64,000 nt of DNA from Candidatus Kuenenia stuttgartensis (lineage in GTDB: Bacteria > Planctomycetota > Planctomycetia > Planctomycetales > Planctomycetaceae): positions 23,028 through 87,027 of the forward strand of contig CAMAWN010000002.1 in NCBI GenBank assembly GCA_945861865.1, read 5' to 3'. The notes beneath the pieces are model-generated. The model was not told the origin of the DNA. It saw only the letters and a program-made list of their open reading frames with translations, and made no database searches. Shown piece by piece: positions 51,277 through 60,597 of the stretch. The position numbers and the translations under genes are program-made. Every line of letters starts with the position of its first letter. The stretch's first letter is position 1.

Positions 51277-54087
51277 ATGAAAGAAATGAATCGACGAACG
51301 ATGACAAGTCTTCCGCAAACCGATGGCAGCGACGATGCAAAATTTCGCGAAGTGAAGTTTGAATACACGCCGATCCTCCCGCAGATTCTGGAACACGCCG
51401 GAGTCTCGCTGCTGGTCTCGACGTATCAAGCTGGAAAGCTGGTCGTCCTGGGCACCCAGGCCGGCAAGCTGACCGTGGCGGTGAGGAACTTTGATCGAGC
51501 GATGGGTCTGGCAATCAGTCCGCAGGCGATTGCGGTAGGGACTCGGAGGCAGATTCATTTCTTGCATCCCGCGCATGAATTGGCCGCCAGTCTCGAACCG
51601 GTTGGAACCTTTGATCGCTGTTGGATTCCTCGGTCATCGTTTTACACCGGGAACATTCACGGGCATGATCTGGCTTGGGGACGTGACGGTCTGTGGGTGG
51701 TCAACACGTTGTTTTCCTGTCTCTGCACGCTGCATGACGGATACAGCTTCGTTCCACGCTGGCGGCCGAAGTTCATTTCAGAATTGATTGATCAGGATCG
51801 CTGTCATCTGAACGGCCTGGCGTTGCAAGACGGCGAGCCGAAGTACGTCACGCTGATGGCGGAATCCAACGAGCCGGCCGGCTGGCGGCCGACGAAAGCG
51901 ACCAGCGGCTGCCTGGTCGATGTGCCCAGCGGCGAAACTGTCGCGCGCGGTTACTCGATGCCGCATTCGCCGAGACTGCACAACGGCAAAGTCTGGCTGC
52001 TCGATTCCGGCAAGGGGCGATTTGTGACCGTCGATCCCGCGACGGGACAATCGCAAACAGTCGTCGAAGTTCCCGGCTACACGCGCGGCCTGGCGTTTGC
52101 CGGCCAGTTTGCCTTCATCGGCCTGTCGCGCATCCGCGAGACAGCGGTGTTCGGTGGCCTGCCCATTGCCGAACGTCGCGACGAATTGCGCTGCGGTGTC
52201 GCGGTCGTCGATCTGATCTCCGGCCAGCCGGTCGCCAAGTTCGAGTTCCAAAACGGCGTGGAAGAAATCTTCGCGATTGATGTGTTGCCGATGACTCACA
52301 ACCCAGCCGTATTCGGCCCGTCCCCCGATGAAGATCAACAGCGCGACGTGTGGATCGTGCCGCCCGCCGGCCACATCCCCGGTCCCTCCGAGGCCCGCAG
52401 CGTGTTCGCTTCAGCAACCGCTCCGAGTGGAACGAGGATCGAACCGGATGCTCAACAGTTGGCGGCTGCGGGTGCGACACTGCATCGGCAAGGACGTTTG
52501 GTCGAAGCCGCCGCGTGCCTGCAACAGGCGGCGAGTCAAGCGGCTGATCCCGCTCCCGCACTCACCGATCTCGGTAATGTCTATCAAGAACTCGGCCAAC
52601 AAGAGCGGGCGCTGGAGTGCTATCGCGAGGCCGTGCGACACTCGCCCACATGCGTCCCCGCGCGGCAGAATCTCGGCTATTTGCTGTTCAACCACGGCGA
52701 TTCAGAACAAGCCCTCGAACATTACGAGCAAGCCTGCCGCTACGCTCCCACGCCGATGAACCGCTTGCTCGCCGCGAGCGTGTTGCCGGTCGTGTACGAC
52801 TCAGCGGCCGACGTGACACACTGGCGGCAACGGTTGGAATCGGGAATTCAGCAGCTCGTGGACGAAGGTGCGACGATCGACACCGCTCGGCAAATGGTGC
52901 CAACCAGCTTCTTCCTCGCGTACCAAGGTCTGAACGATCGTGGCGTGATGGCGAACCTCGGCCGCCTGTTCGTTGGCGAAGACGCTGTCGCGGAGCGATC
53001 ACGCTCGCGACACGACGGCCGAATTCGTGTCGGCTTTTTATCGGCGTACTTTCGCGATCACACGATCGGCCGCTTGAACCTCGGTCGCGTGCAGCATTTG
53101 TCTCGCAAGGAATTTGAAGTCAAGGTGCTCTACGCCGCTCGACAGACCGACGCGGTGTCCGAGCAGTTCCGCGCGGCCGCTGACCACTACGTCCACTTGC
53201 CTCGCGATGTGGCCGAGGCCCGGCGACAAATCGCTTCGCTCAACTTGGATGTCCTGATCTTTGCGGACGTAGGCATGGACGCGCTGACTTCGACGCTGGC
53301 ATTCTCACGCATGGCTCCCGTGCAATGCACGACGTGGGGACACCCCGACACGACCGGCAGCCCACACATGGACTACTTCCTATCGAGCGACCTGCTGGAG
53401 ACCGACGACGCAAACCAACACTACACCGAGCGACTCGTCCGGCTGCCCAACCTGGCGACGTATTTCGAGCGTCCGCAACGCAGCGGCCCGCCTCGATCGC
53501 GCGAGTTCTTCGGCTTGGACTCGCGCCGCCACATCTATCTCTGCCCGCAAACGCTGTTCAAATTCCATCCCGATTTCGATGCAATCCTGGCCGGCATCCT
53601 GACCGCTGATCCGCTAGGCGATCTCGTGTTGCTCGAAGGCCGAGTTCCTAACTGGACACACCGCCTAAAACGCCGCTTCGCAATCACGTTACCCGACGCC
53701 GATCGCCGGGTTCGTTTTCTTCCTGCTCAACCGCGAGGCGACTTTCTCGCGCTGTTGGAGACCGCCGACGTGGTCCTCGACCCGCCTCACTTCGGCGGCG
53801 GCCACACCAGCTACGAAGCACTGAGCTTGGGCGTACCTATCGTGACGCTGCCCAGCGACTTTCTGCGCGGCCGCATTACGCAAGCGCTCTATCGCCGCAT
53901 GGGACTATCTGCCGGTATCGCGAAGGACACCTCCGACTACATTCGGGTTGCCGTAACATTTGCAACAGATGTGCTTGCTCGCCGCGAATTCAGCCGAGTG
54001 ATTGCCTCCGACAACAACGTCCTTTTTGCAAACCTTGACGACGCACAAGCACTCGAAAAGTCATTGCAATCGTTGGCACAAGTTTGA
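51277..54087 (+). CDS. TIGR03032-like domain fused to TPRs and an O-GlcNAc transferase (GT41/SPINDLY)-like domain
   Basis: FEYTPILPQILEHAGVSLLVSTYQAGKLVVLG; TPRs ALTDLGNVYQELGQQERALECYREAVRHSP; OGT-like IRVGFLSAYFRDHTIGRL, APVQCTTWGHPDTTGSPHMDYFLSS, PHFGGGHTSYEALSLGVPIVTLPSDFLRGRITQALYRRMGL. Confidence 0.9.
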   Translation: MKEMNRRTMTSLPQTDGSDDAKFREVKFEYTPILPQILEHAGVSLLVSTYQAGKLVVLGTQAGKLTVAVRNFDRAMGLAISPQAIAVGTRRQIHFLHPAHELAASLEPVGTFDRCWIPRSSFYTGNIHGHDLAWGRDGLWVVNTLFSCLCTLHDGYSFVPRWRPKFISELIDQDRCHLNGLALQDGEPKYVTLMAESNEPAGWRPTKATSGCLVDVPSGETVARGYSMPHSPRLHNGKVWLLDSGKGRFVTVDPATGQSQTVVEVPGYTRGLAFAGQFAFIGLSRIRETAVFGGLPIAERRDELRCGVAVVDLISGQPVAKFEFQNGVEEIFAIDVLPMTHNPAVFGPSPDEDQQRDVWIVPPAGHIPGPSEARSVFASATAPSGTRIEPDAQQLAAAGATLHRQGRLVEAAACLQQAASQAADPAPALTDLGNVYQELGQQERALECYREAVRHSPTCVPARQNLGYLLFNHGDSEQALEHYEQACRYAPTPMNRLLAASVLPVVYDSAADVTHWRQRLESGIQQLVDEGATIDTARQMVPTSFFLAYQGLNDRGVMANLGRLFVGEDAVAERSRSRHDGRIRVGFLSAYFRDHTIGRLNLGRVQHLSRKEFEVKVLYAARQTDAVSEQFRAAADHYVHLPRDVAEARRQIASLNLDVLIFADVGMDALTSTLAFSRMAPVQCTTWGHPDTTGSPHMDYFLSSDLLETDDANQHYTERLVRLPNLATYFERPQRSGPPRSREFFGLDSRRHIYLCPQTLFKFHPDFDAILAGILTADPLGDLVLLEGRVPNWTHRLKRRFAITLPDADRRVRFLPAQPRGDFLALLETADVVLDPPHFGGGHTSYEALSLGVPIVTLPSDFLRGRITQALYRRMGLSAGIAKDTSDYIRVAVTFATDVLARREFSRVIASDNNVLFANLDDAQALEKSLQSLAQV

Positions 54088-54301
54088 CCTTCAACTGCCC
54101 CCCAAAATGATCGATCGGGTGACGGTGCGTTGTGGCGGTTTTGTGGCAGTCGATTGCGAGTGAATCAGAAAGTGCTTTATCAATGACCTCTTGTCGGATC
54201 GTCATTAACCGCTACGATCACGGGTGTTGCCACAAACTGCGAATCCTCGAACGCCGCCGATCAGAGAATCCCCCCCTCTCCGCTTGTGCAGTATTGGTGT
54301 T

Positions 54302-54341
54302 CGCCGCAACCGATTGATTAGCAATCGGCTGCGGCGTTTTT
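54302..54341 (+). terminator. Rho-independent terminator
   Basis: cgccgcaaccgattg-attag-caatcggctgcggcg then TTTTT; 15-bp stem with one mismatch. Confidence 0.85.
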
Positions 54342-54404
54342 CTTGCTCTGAAAGACCGGCCTTGATGCACGATTGGTGCATATCGTGTGCGCGGGAGGTC
54401 TTTC

Positions 54405-54699
54405 ATGCGACAGCGAAAATCGCGTCGCGATCGCGCCCGGTATTGTGTGGGGCGCGTGTCCGTTTATTTGTTATTTGCACCACTCGGCGTGGTGGTTGTA
54501 CTTTCGCGAGAGTGATTGGCCGGTACGGCGGCGCGTGGCAGAGACTCGCGAGGCAGCGGAGCGGATTGCAGCGGAGGTGAATGCTCAGTTGTCGACGGCG
54601 ACGATGTTCGCCTTCCCGCCAATGACGATCAGCGCTTTGCGGGACGTCCTTCGATTGAAAAACCGTCCTCAGGGCGTATCGCGGTCCGGATCGACGTGA
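54405..54699 (+). pseudogene. Truncated and frameshifted tyrosine recombinase/integrase N-terminus
   Basis: Removing one copy of the TTATTTG duplication (54464-54477) joins MRQRKSRRDRARYCVGRVSVYL to HHSAWWLYFRESDWPVRRRVAETREAAERIAAEVNAQLSTATMFAFPPMTISALRDV; resembles planctomycete integrase N-termini. No catalytic domain follows. Confidence 0.6.
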
Positions 54700-55071
54700 A
54701 AGCGCGACAACCCCGCCGGTCTTCATTCAGATCGCCGGAGCGCGGAAAGGGGAAGCGACTCTTTGAATTGGATTTGAGAAAAGAGAAAGCCGAAGGGCGG
54801 ATCAGTCGGCTTCAGCCGACGGATGACAGACAAGGAATGCGAAACGTGGACTCCAGAGATGCGAGCAGACCATGCGGCGCTGAGTCTGCTTTGCTTCCTG
54901 CGAGACCAGAGCCAACTCTAGTCTGCATGGCTCGCCGCCCTCTCAGCGGACCAAACCCTTCCGCCGAAGGCGAACCGCAGCGGGGCCGCCAACTCTCTCT
55001 TGAACCACGTCTCCCACTGTCCAACTCTTGGGGTCCACTCCACCCGCAGTTGTTTGGAGTTTTCTTCGCGG

Positions 55072-58000
55072 TTACGCGTCCAGCCGATCCAACCATTCGG
55101 CTGAGAACGTGAAGGCATTGACGATCTCGGATTTCAAGCCACGGACGATGTCGTTGCCGGTGCCTCCGGAGACCGTGTCACCATTGGTGGCACCGCCATA
55201 AACGTTGTCGTTGCCTTCACCACCCAGAACGAGATCCTTGCCGACTTCGCCTCGCAGCAGGTCGTTGCCGTCGCCGCCGAGCAGCGTGTCGTCGCCGTTG
55301 CCGCCGTAGATGGAATCGTTGCCGTCGCCGCCAGACATCGCGTCGTTGCCGTTGCCTCCGTTGAGGCGGTCGTGACCAGCGCCGCCACCGAGCGTGTCGT
55401 CGCCGTTGCCGCCGCTCAAGGTATCGTTGTCATCTCCGCCTCGAAGCAGATCGTTGCCAGCACCGCCTCGCAGATCATCGCGTCCGGCACCACCATCGGC
55501 CGTATCGTCGCCAGAGCCACCGAACAGGCTGTCGTTGCCATCGCCGCCCAGCAGTTGGACTCCGTGCTGAACTGAGGTTGCGACGGTGATCGAGTCATTG
55601 CCGTCGCCTCCGTCGATCACCACCGAACCGTCGTACGATTGATTCACCGCCGACACAGTCAAGCGGTCGGCACCTTCGAGTCCGTTGAGGAGGATCTCCG
55701 CGAGGTTGGGCGAATCACCTCGGCTGAGGTCGATATTCACGCGGTCATTCGTGCTCGTCCCGTCAATCTGCAACAACTCCGTCCCATCGAGCGGCACGGT
55801 TTGATATCCGTGTCCCGGCTTGCTGATGCGAAGCTCATCACCCCGCAGCGACATCGCAATCGTTCCGCCTTCCTCGAGCAACGACACGCGCACCTGGCCA
55901 GTGACCACATTGACCGCCGCCAAGACGAGCATGTTCTCGGCATCTTCCATCGTTTCAGGAACATCGATGTATTCCCAATCGGAGGCCCCGTCGTCGGTCT
56001 CCGTGAACACCGGTTCGATATTGAGCGTGGCAACGTACGGCAGGTACTGGATGTCGAACCGGCCGAGTTGCTGGCTAGGATCATCGATGTCCGTCGCGAT
56101 CACCGAATTGCTGGAGATCGTGTAGAGGACGTTCTCGATGTACGCGCTGCGATTGATGTAGCCGTCGTCAGAAACTATGCCGTTGAGTTGGATCGCCGAC
56201 TCACCGGATTGGTTGACGTCCACATGGAACACAAACAGTTCGTTGTGATAACCGGTTTCCCAGTTGTAGCTCGAAGCGGGGATCGCCAGAGTCTCCTTCG
56301 ACGCGAACCAGCCGATTGCCTTTGAGTCCCATTCGGCGATGGACCACGTCCAACTCGGCAGGATGTCCTCGTCAATCTCGAATGGAAATTCCGGATTGCT
56401 AATGTCGTACAGCGCAACCTTCGTGGCCTGCGAGTCGGTGCTGCGGCCGACGGCCAGCAGGTGATTCTCATCGATGACTTGCAGGTAGCTCGAATAGCCG
56501 GGGACTTCCAATTCGCCAACAATTTCTGGTGCCGTTGCATCGCTGAGGTCGAACACGAACAGCGGATCGATTTGACGGAACGTGACGACGAACGCTCGAT
56601 CGCCGTCGAATCGCACCGAGTAAATTTGCTCGCGGTCGGCGAAGCCGTCCACCGAGCCAACCGACGTCAGCACGCCATCGATATTTTCCAGGATCGTCAG
56701 GTTATTCGCCTGCGAAGAGGTGCCGGTTGCGGAATCGTAGCTGAACGTCGTCGTCGCGATTCGGAGCCGACCTTCAAATTCGTCGGCTGAGAATTGATTG
56801 TGCAGACTCCCGTCGACAATGCCGCTCGCCAGCAACTCAATCTCTCGCTCGTCGTTTGCCCACGCGAACTCCAGAATGCGCGTCTGCGTGGTGCTGGATT
56901 CGTAATCGTAAACCGGCGAGAAGACGTACAAGTGCTCCTGGTTCGCGTAAATACCGTTCGTCCAATCGGCGAGGACCGAGCTGGAACTGACCAATCCCGG
57001 TTGCGAACCGCGCGTGTCGATCGACACGACCGACAGCAACGAACTGGAAGCCGCATCGTTCACACGAGCGATCGCCGAGACTTCGCTGATGGCCCCGTCC
57101 ACTCCCAGTCCGTTGGCCGAAAGGCTCTCGTACCGAGGCAAGACACTGTCGATCAGTGAAACCAGATTCGCCCGCACGCGAGCGATGTACGCCTCGCGCG
57201 ACTCGTAACAGGGGACTTCAATCTGCTGCGTGAACAGCTCGTATTTTTCGCCCATCGCATCGCCAACTGGGTCGTCCTCGGTGGCGGTGATGTTCAGCGA
57301 CTCACCTGACACGACCGCGTCCTCAAGGAAGATCGGCCTGCCGATCGGGCCGCCGAAGTAGTAAATCGGCGAGTCGATGGTCGTCGTGCCGTCGGTCTGC
57401 GGAGCCGGCAGCGCGAGGTCATTGCTAGTGATGACGTGAACTTGACCGTTGAACGCTCGCGAATCGACGTAGTACCCGTCGAGCGACGTCTGCTTGTCCA
57501 GAATCGGCTTCGACGGATCGGAAACATCGAACGTGCTGACGATCGTGGTTGTCGAACTTGGAGCGAATCGAATGGCGTCGAAGAAGAGACCGCCTCCAAC
57601 ACCACCGTAGTTGTACTCCTGAGAAATCACTGTCAATCGATCGCCGTCGAGGTACTCGGCAATGGCATATCCATCGAAGCGAATCCGAGACAGCTCTTGC
57701 ATTTGGTTCGCTGGGTACGCCTGCATAATCAACAGGTCGTTGCCGTTGATCACGAACAAGTGCTGGCCGTCATTCTCGATCAAGTCCCCTTCATCGACAC
57801 CATCGACTTGGACGTTCGTTTCCGAGTGATCGACCATGGCAGTGTGCACGGCGTCATCGGCTAAGAATGCTCCTCCCCGGTAATAAATCGGACCTTGATA
57901 CCACTGCGGCTGACCGAACAGGCCGCTGTATCGCTCCAACGCCCGCTCCAGCAGATAGTCGCCCAGCTCTTCCCGCGACGTGAAATTACTGACGGCGGGT

Positions 58001-58257
58001 GGAGCGACTGCACCACCCAAGGTGTAGAAAATCACGTCCGGGTTCGACTCATCGGCCGTCCCGTCATCGAGATTTTCGGCAGAATCCTCGCCGCCGTCAC
58101 CTGGCTCTTCGACAACCGGCGACGAGTTTGTCGCAGACATCAAGGACCGGACTTCCAAGACCTCGGACTTCACCAGCGAATTCCGCAAGCCACGACGCTT
58201 GGATGTCTTGAACGAGGAAAACCTGGGGAGTGACCAGCCGATGCGTTTCATTTCCAC
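55072..58257 (-). CDS. Beta-propeller domain protein (Beta_propel-like) with C-terminal RTX repeats, 1061 aa
   Basis: ETNVQVDGVDEGDLIENDGQHLFVINGNDLLIMQAYPANQMQELSRIRFDGYAIAEYLDGDRLTVIS; C-terminal GGDGNDSLFGGSGDDTADGGAGRDDLRGGAGNDLLRGG; N-terminal EVLEVRSLMSA leader-type motif. Confidence 0.9.
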   Translation of the reverse strand: MEMKRIGWSLPRFSSFKTSKRRGLRNSLVKSEVLEVRSLMSATNSSPVVEEPGDGGEDSAENLDDGTADESNPDVIFYTLGGAVAPPAVSNFTSREELGDYLLERALERYSGLFGQPQWYQGPIYYRGGAFLADDAVHTAMVDHSETNVQVDGVDEGDLIENDGQHLFVINGNDLLIMQAYPANQMQELSRIRFDGYAIAEYLDGDRLTVISQEYNYGGVGGGLFFDAIRFAPSSTTTIVSTFDVSDPSKPILDKQTSLDGYYVDSRAFNGQVHVITSNDLALPAPQTDGTTTIDSPIYYFGGPIGRPIFLEDAVVSGESLNITATEDDPVGDAMGEKYELFTQQIEVPCYESREAYIARVRANLVSLIDSVLPRYESLSANGLGVDGAISEVSAIARVNDAASSSLLSVVSIDTRGSQPGLVSSSSVLADWTNGIYANQEHLYVFSPVYDYESSTTQTRILEFAWANDEREIELLASGIVDGSLHNQFSADEFEGRLRIATTTFSYDSATGTSSQANNLTILENIDGVLTSVGSVDGFADREQIYSVRFDGDRAFVVTFRQIDPLFVFDLSDATAPEIVGELEVPGYSSYLQVIDENHLLAVGRSTDSQATKVALYDISNPEFPFEIDEDILPSWTWSIAEWDSKAIGWFASKETLAIPASSYNWETGYHNELFVFHVDVNQSGESAIQLNGIVSDDGYINRSAYIENVLYTISSNSVIATDIDDPSQQLGRFDIQYLPYVATLNIEPVFTETDDGASDWEYIDVPETMEDAENMLVLAAVNVVTGQVRVSLLEEGGTIAMSLRGDELRISKPGHGYQTVPLDGTELLQIDGTSTNDRVNIDLSRGDSPNLAEILLNGLEGADRLTVSAVNQSYDGSVVIDGGDGNDSITVATSVQHGVQLLGGDGNDSLFGGSGDDTADGGAGRDDLRGGAGNDLLRGGDDNDTLSGGNGDDTLGGGAGHDRLNGGNGNDAMSGGDGNDSIYGGNGDDTLLGGDGNDLLRGEVGKDLVLGGEGNDNVYGGATNGDTVSGGTGNDIVRGLKSEIVNAFTFSAEWLDRLDA

Positions 58258-58559
58258 GGACTCCTACGAGGGGAGGTCGATTTATTACGGCAGACGAGAG
58301 GGAGGGGTCAAGTGGACGCGCCCGTTTTCGTCCCGCCTTCGTGAGGTCTACCGCCAGTTGTCGCTTGGACCCGACATCGAATCGGTCGCCTTCCAAGAGA
58401 AATCCAATCGGCAAGTCGCCGTCGGCATTTCTTGCCGCGCCTTCAGGCCAAGCTGCCCGTTGACCGATGACATGAATCAGCGTACTTTGATGCCAGAACT
58501 CGCCAGCCGGTCTGGATCGGCTGGTTCCCACCTGACCTTCTCAAGAGGAGAAGCTCGCC

Positions 58560-59873
58560 ATGTTGACGTTGTTTTCGCAGCACGCCCACCCGAACTGTGA
58601 TGGTATCGGCCGCCGTAATTTTCTGAAAATCGGCGGATTGGGTTTGGGTGGGTTCGGCCTGCCGCAATTGCTTGCGGCTCGCGAGAACGCCGCGAAGAGC
58701 GGCAAGTCCGTCAAAGACACCTCAGTTGTTTGGCTGTGGCTCGGCGGTGGCCCGACGCACGTCGAGACATTCGATCCGAAGATGTCGGCTCCGGTTGAAT
58801 ACCGCAGCGTGACCGGCGAGGCCACGACTTCGGTGCCGGGCATCACGATCGGCGGACAGTTCGAAAAGATCGCTTCGCAGGCCGAGCACTTCGCCTTCGT
58901 CCGATCCTTCGCGCACACGAATAGCGGTCACGGTGGCGGCACGCATTTCCTGATGACCGGCTACGACAACCGCATGGTCGACAACGGCGGCCAGCCGAAT
59001 CGGCCGTCGCTCGGTTCGATCACCGCTCGCGTGCGCGGAGCCAATCACAAAGAAACCGGGATGCCGACCTATGTGCGAATGGACGGCATCGGAGCGGATG
59101 GCCCGGCGTTTCTCGGCACGGCGTACGCCCCGTTTGGAACGAACAACCAAGCCAAGACGAACATGTCGTTGCGGACCTCGCTCGAACGAGTCGAAGATCG
59201 CCGCGCGTTGCTCGAAGGCTTTGACACGTTCCAACGCGATGCGGATCGCACCGGCTTGATGACCGGTTTGGATGCCTTCGAGAAGCAAGCCTTCAACCTG
59301 GTGCTCGGCAACGCGACCGATGCGTTCGATCTCAAGAAAGAGGACAGCAAAGTTGTCTCGCGCTACGGCAAGGGTCTCGGTGAGCAACTGCTGATCGCTC
59401 GCCGGCTGTGCGAGAAAGGCTGCGGCTTTGTGACGCTGAACTACGGCGGCTGGGACATGCACGGCAACATTCTGCAGAGCATGAAAGGCCGAGCGCCGAT
59501 GTTGGATCATGCGGTCGCGACATTCGTGCAAGACGTGCAGGAGCGCGGCTTGGGCGAGAACATTCTGCTGGTCATCAGCGGCGAATTCGGACGCACCCCC
59601 AAAATCAACCGCAACGCCGGTCGAGATCACTGGGCTCCGCTCAGCACGCTCGCCCTGTCTGGCGGCGGACTGAAAATGGGACAAGTCGTTGGCGAATCCG
59701 ACTCGAAGGTCACTCGCCCGCAGACCCGCCCGATCACGCCACAGGACTTGATGGCCACGGTCTTCGACGTGCTCGGCATCGAACTGCAAACACAGTTCGT
59801 CAATCAAGGCGGCCGGCCCGTTTTCATGGTCGAGAACGGCAAACCGATTCCAGAACTGGCGACCGTCGCGTGA
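58560..59873 (+). CDS. DUF1501 domain-containing protein with twin-arginine signal
   Basis: GIGRRNFLKIGGLGLGGFGLPQLLAARENAAKSGKSVKDTSVVWLWLGGGPTHVETFDPK...VISGEFGRTPKINRNAGRDHW. Confidence 0.95.
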   Translation: MLTLFSQHAHPNCDGIGRRNFLKIGGLGLGGFGLPQLLAARENAAKSGKSVKDTSVVWLWLGGGPTHVETFDPKMSAPVEYRSVTGEATTSVPGITIGGQFEKIASQAEHFAFVRSFAHTNSGHGGGTHFLMTGYDNRMVDNGGQPNRPSLGSITARVRGANHKETGMPTYVRMDGIGADGPAFLGTAYAPFGTNNQAKTNMSLRTSLERVEDRRALLEGFDTFQRDADRTGLMTGLDAFEKQAFNLVLGNATDAFDLKKEDSKVVSRYGKGLGEQLLIARRLCEKGCGFVTLNYGGWDMHGNILQSMKGRAPMLDHAVATFVQDVQERGLGENILLVISGEFGRTPKINRNAGRDHWAPLSTLALSGGGLKMGQVVGESDSKVTRPQTRPITPQDLMATVFDVLGIELQTQFVNQGGRPVFMVENGKPIPELATVA

Positions 59874-59904
59874 TTCGCGACGGGTTGACTCCGTGACCGC
59901 AAAT

Positions 59905-59931
59905 AGCCCGGTGATGCGAAGTCGCCGGGCT
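59905..59931 (+). terminator. Possible terminator hairpin downstream of the DUF1501 gene
   Basis: agcccgg...ccgggct followed by a weak T tract (gtttcg). Confidence 0.35.
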
Positions 59932-60006
59932 GTTTCGTGGCAGGGTTGAAACTTCACCCTCAACGACGACACTCCGGCACGAACACGTCCCTTCGCCGAG
60001 GTCGTC

Positions 60007-60543
60007 ATGTCCATCGAATCGAGTTTTCGTGACCACGCCGCCGCTTCTGCCAATGCGGGAAGCATGGGCTTCGCGGTCATCACGCTGTCCGACACCCGCA
60101 CCGACGCGACCGACGCCAGCGGCAAGTTCATCAAAAACGCGCTCACCGAAGCCGGCCACAAGGTGCCGTATTATCGAGTCCTCAAAGAAGACCGGGTGAA
60201 GATCAAGACGACTCTGCAGGATTGCCTCGCCGATCCCGAAGTGGCCGTCGTCATCACGAATGGCGGCACCGGCATCGCGTCGCGCGATTCGACGATCGAA
60301 GTGCTGGCCTCGGTTCTCGACAAGCAGCTTGATGGATTCGGCGAGCTGTTTCGGATGCTGTCGTACCAAGAGATTGGCCCGGCGGCGATGATGAGCCGCG
60401 CCCTGGCCGGCATCGCGAAGAACCGAGTGCTCTTTGCGATCCCGGGCTCGACGAACGCCGTGAGGCTGGCGATGGAGAAACTGATCCTGCCACAGGCCGG
60501 ACATGTTTATTGGGAACTCAACAAGCACCTGCGCGCGACGTAG
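60007..60543 (+). CDS. moaB: Molybdenum cofactor biosynthesis protein MoaB/Mog family
   Basis: FAVITLSDTRTDATDASGKFIKNALTEAGHKVPYYRVLKEDR...VVITNGGTGIASRDSTIEVLASVLDKQLDGFGELFRMLSYQEIGPAAMMSRALAGI...FAIPGSTNAVRLAMEKLILP. Confidence 0.9.
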   Translation: MSIESSFRDHAAASANAGSMGFAVITLSDTRTDATDASGKFIKNALTEAGHKVPYYRVLKEDRVKIKTTLQDCLADPEVAVVITNGGTGIASRDSTIEVLASVLDKQLDGFGELFRMLSYQEIGPAAMMSRALAGIAKNRVLFAIPGSTNAVRLAMEKLILPQAGHVYWELNKHLRAT

Positions 60544-60597
60544 GATGGGTACTCTTGCCCGTCTTTCCGAACGGACGGGCAAGAGTGCCCATCCTAC
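60540..60597. repeat. 24-bp-arm inverted repeat between convergent genes (REP-like element / bidirectional terminator)
   Basis: gtaggatgggtactcttgcccgtc - tttccgaacg - gacgggcaagagtgcccatcctac; a single G.U in the stem. TAG stops of both flanking genes lie in the arms. Confidence 0.92.

Noticed and set aside
54516-55112. 198-aa plus-strand ORF
   Set aside because: Out of frame with the integrase remnant, low-complexity composition, overlaps the 3' end of the 55072 gene; likely spurious.
58722-60161. 479-aa minus-strand ORF
   Set aside because: Antisense shadow of the well-supported DUF1501 gene and moaB start.
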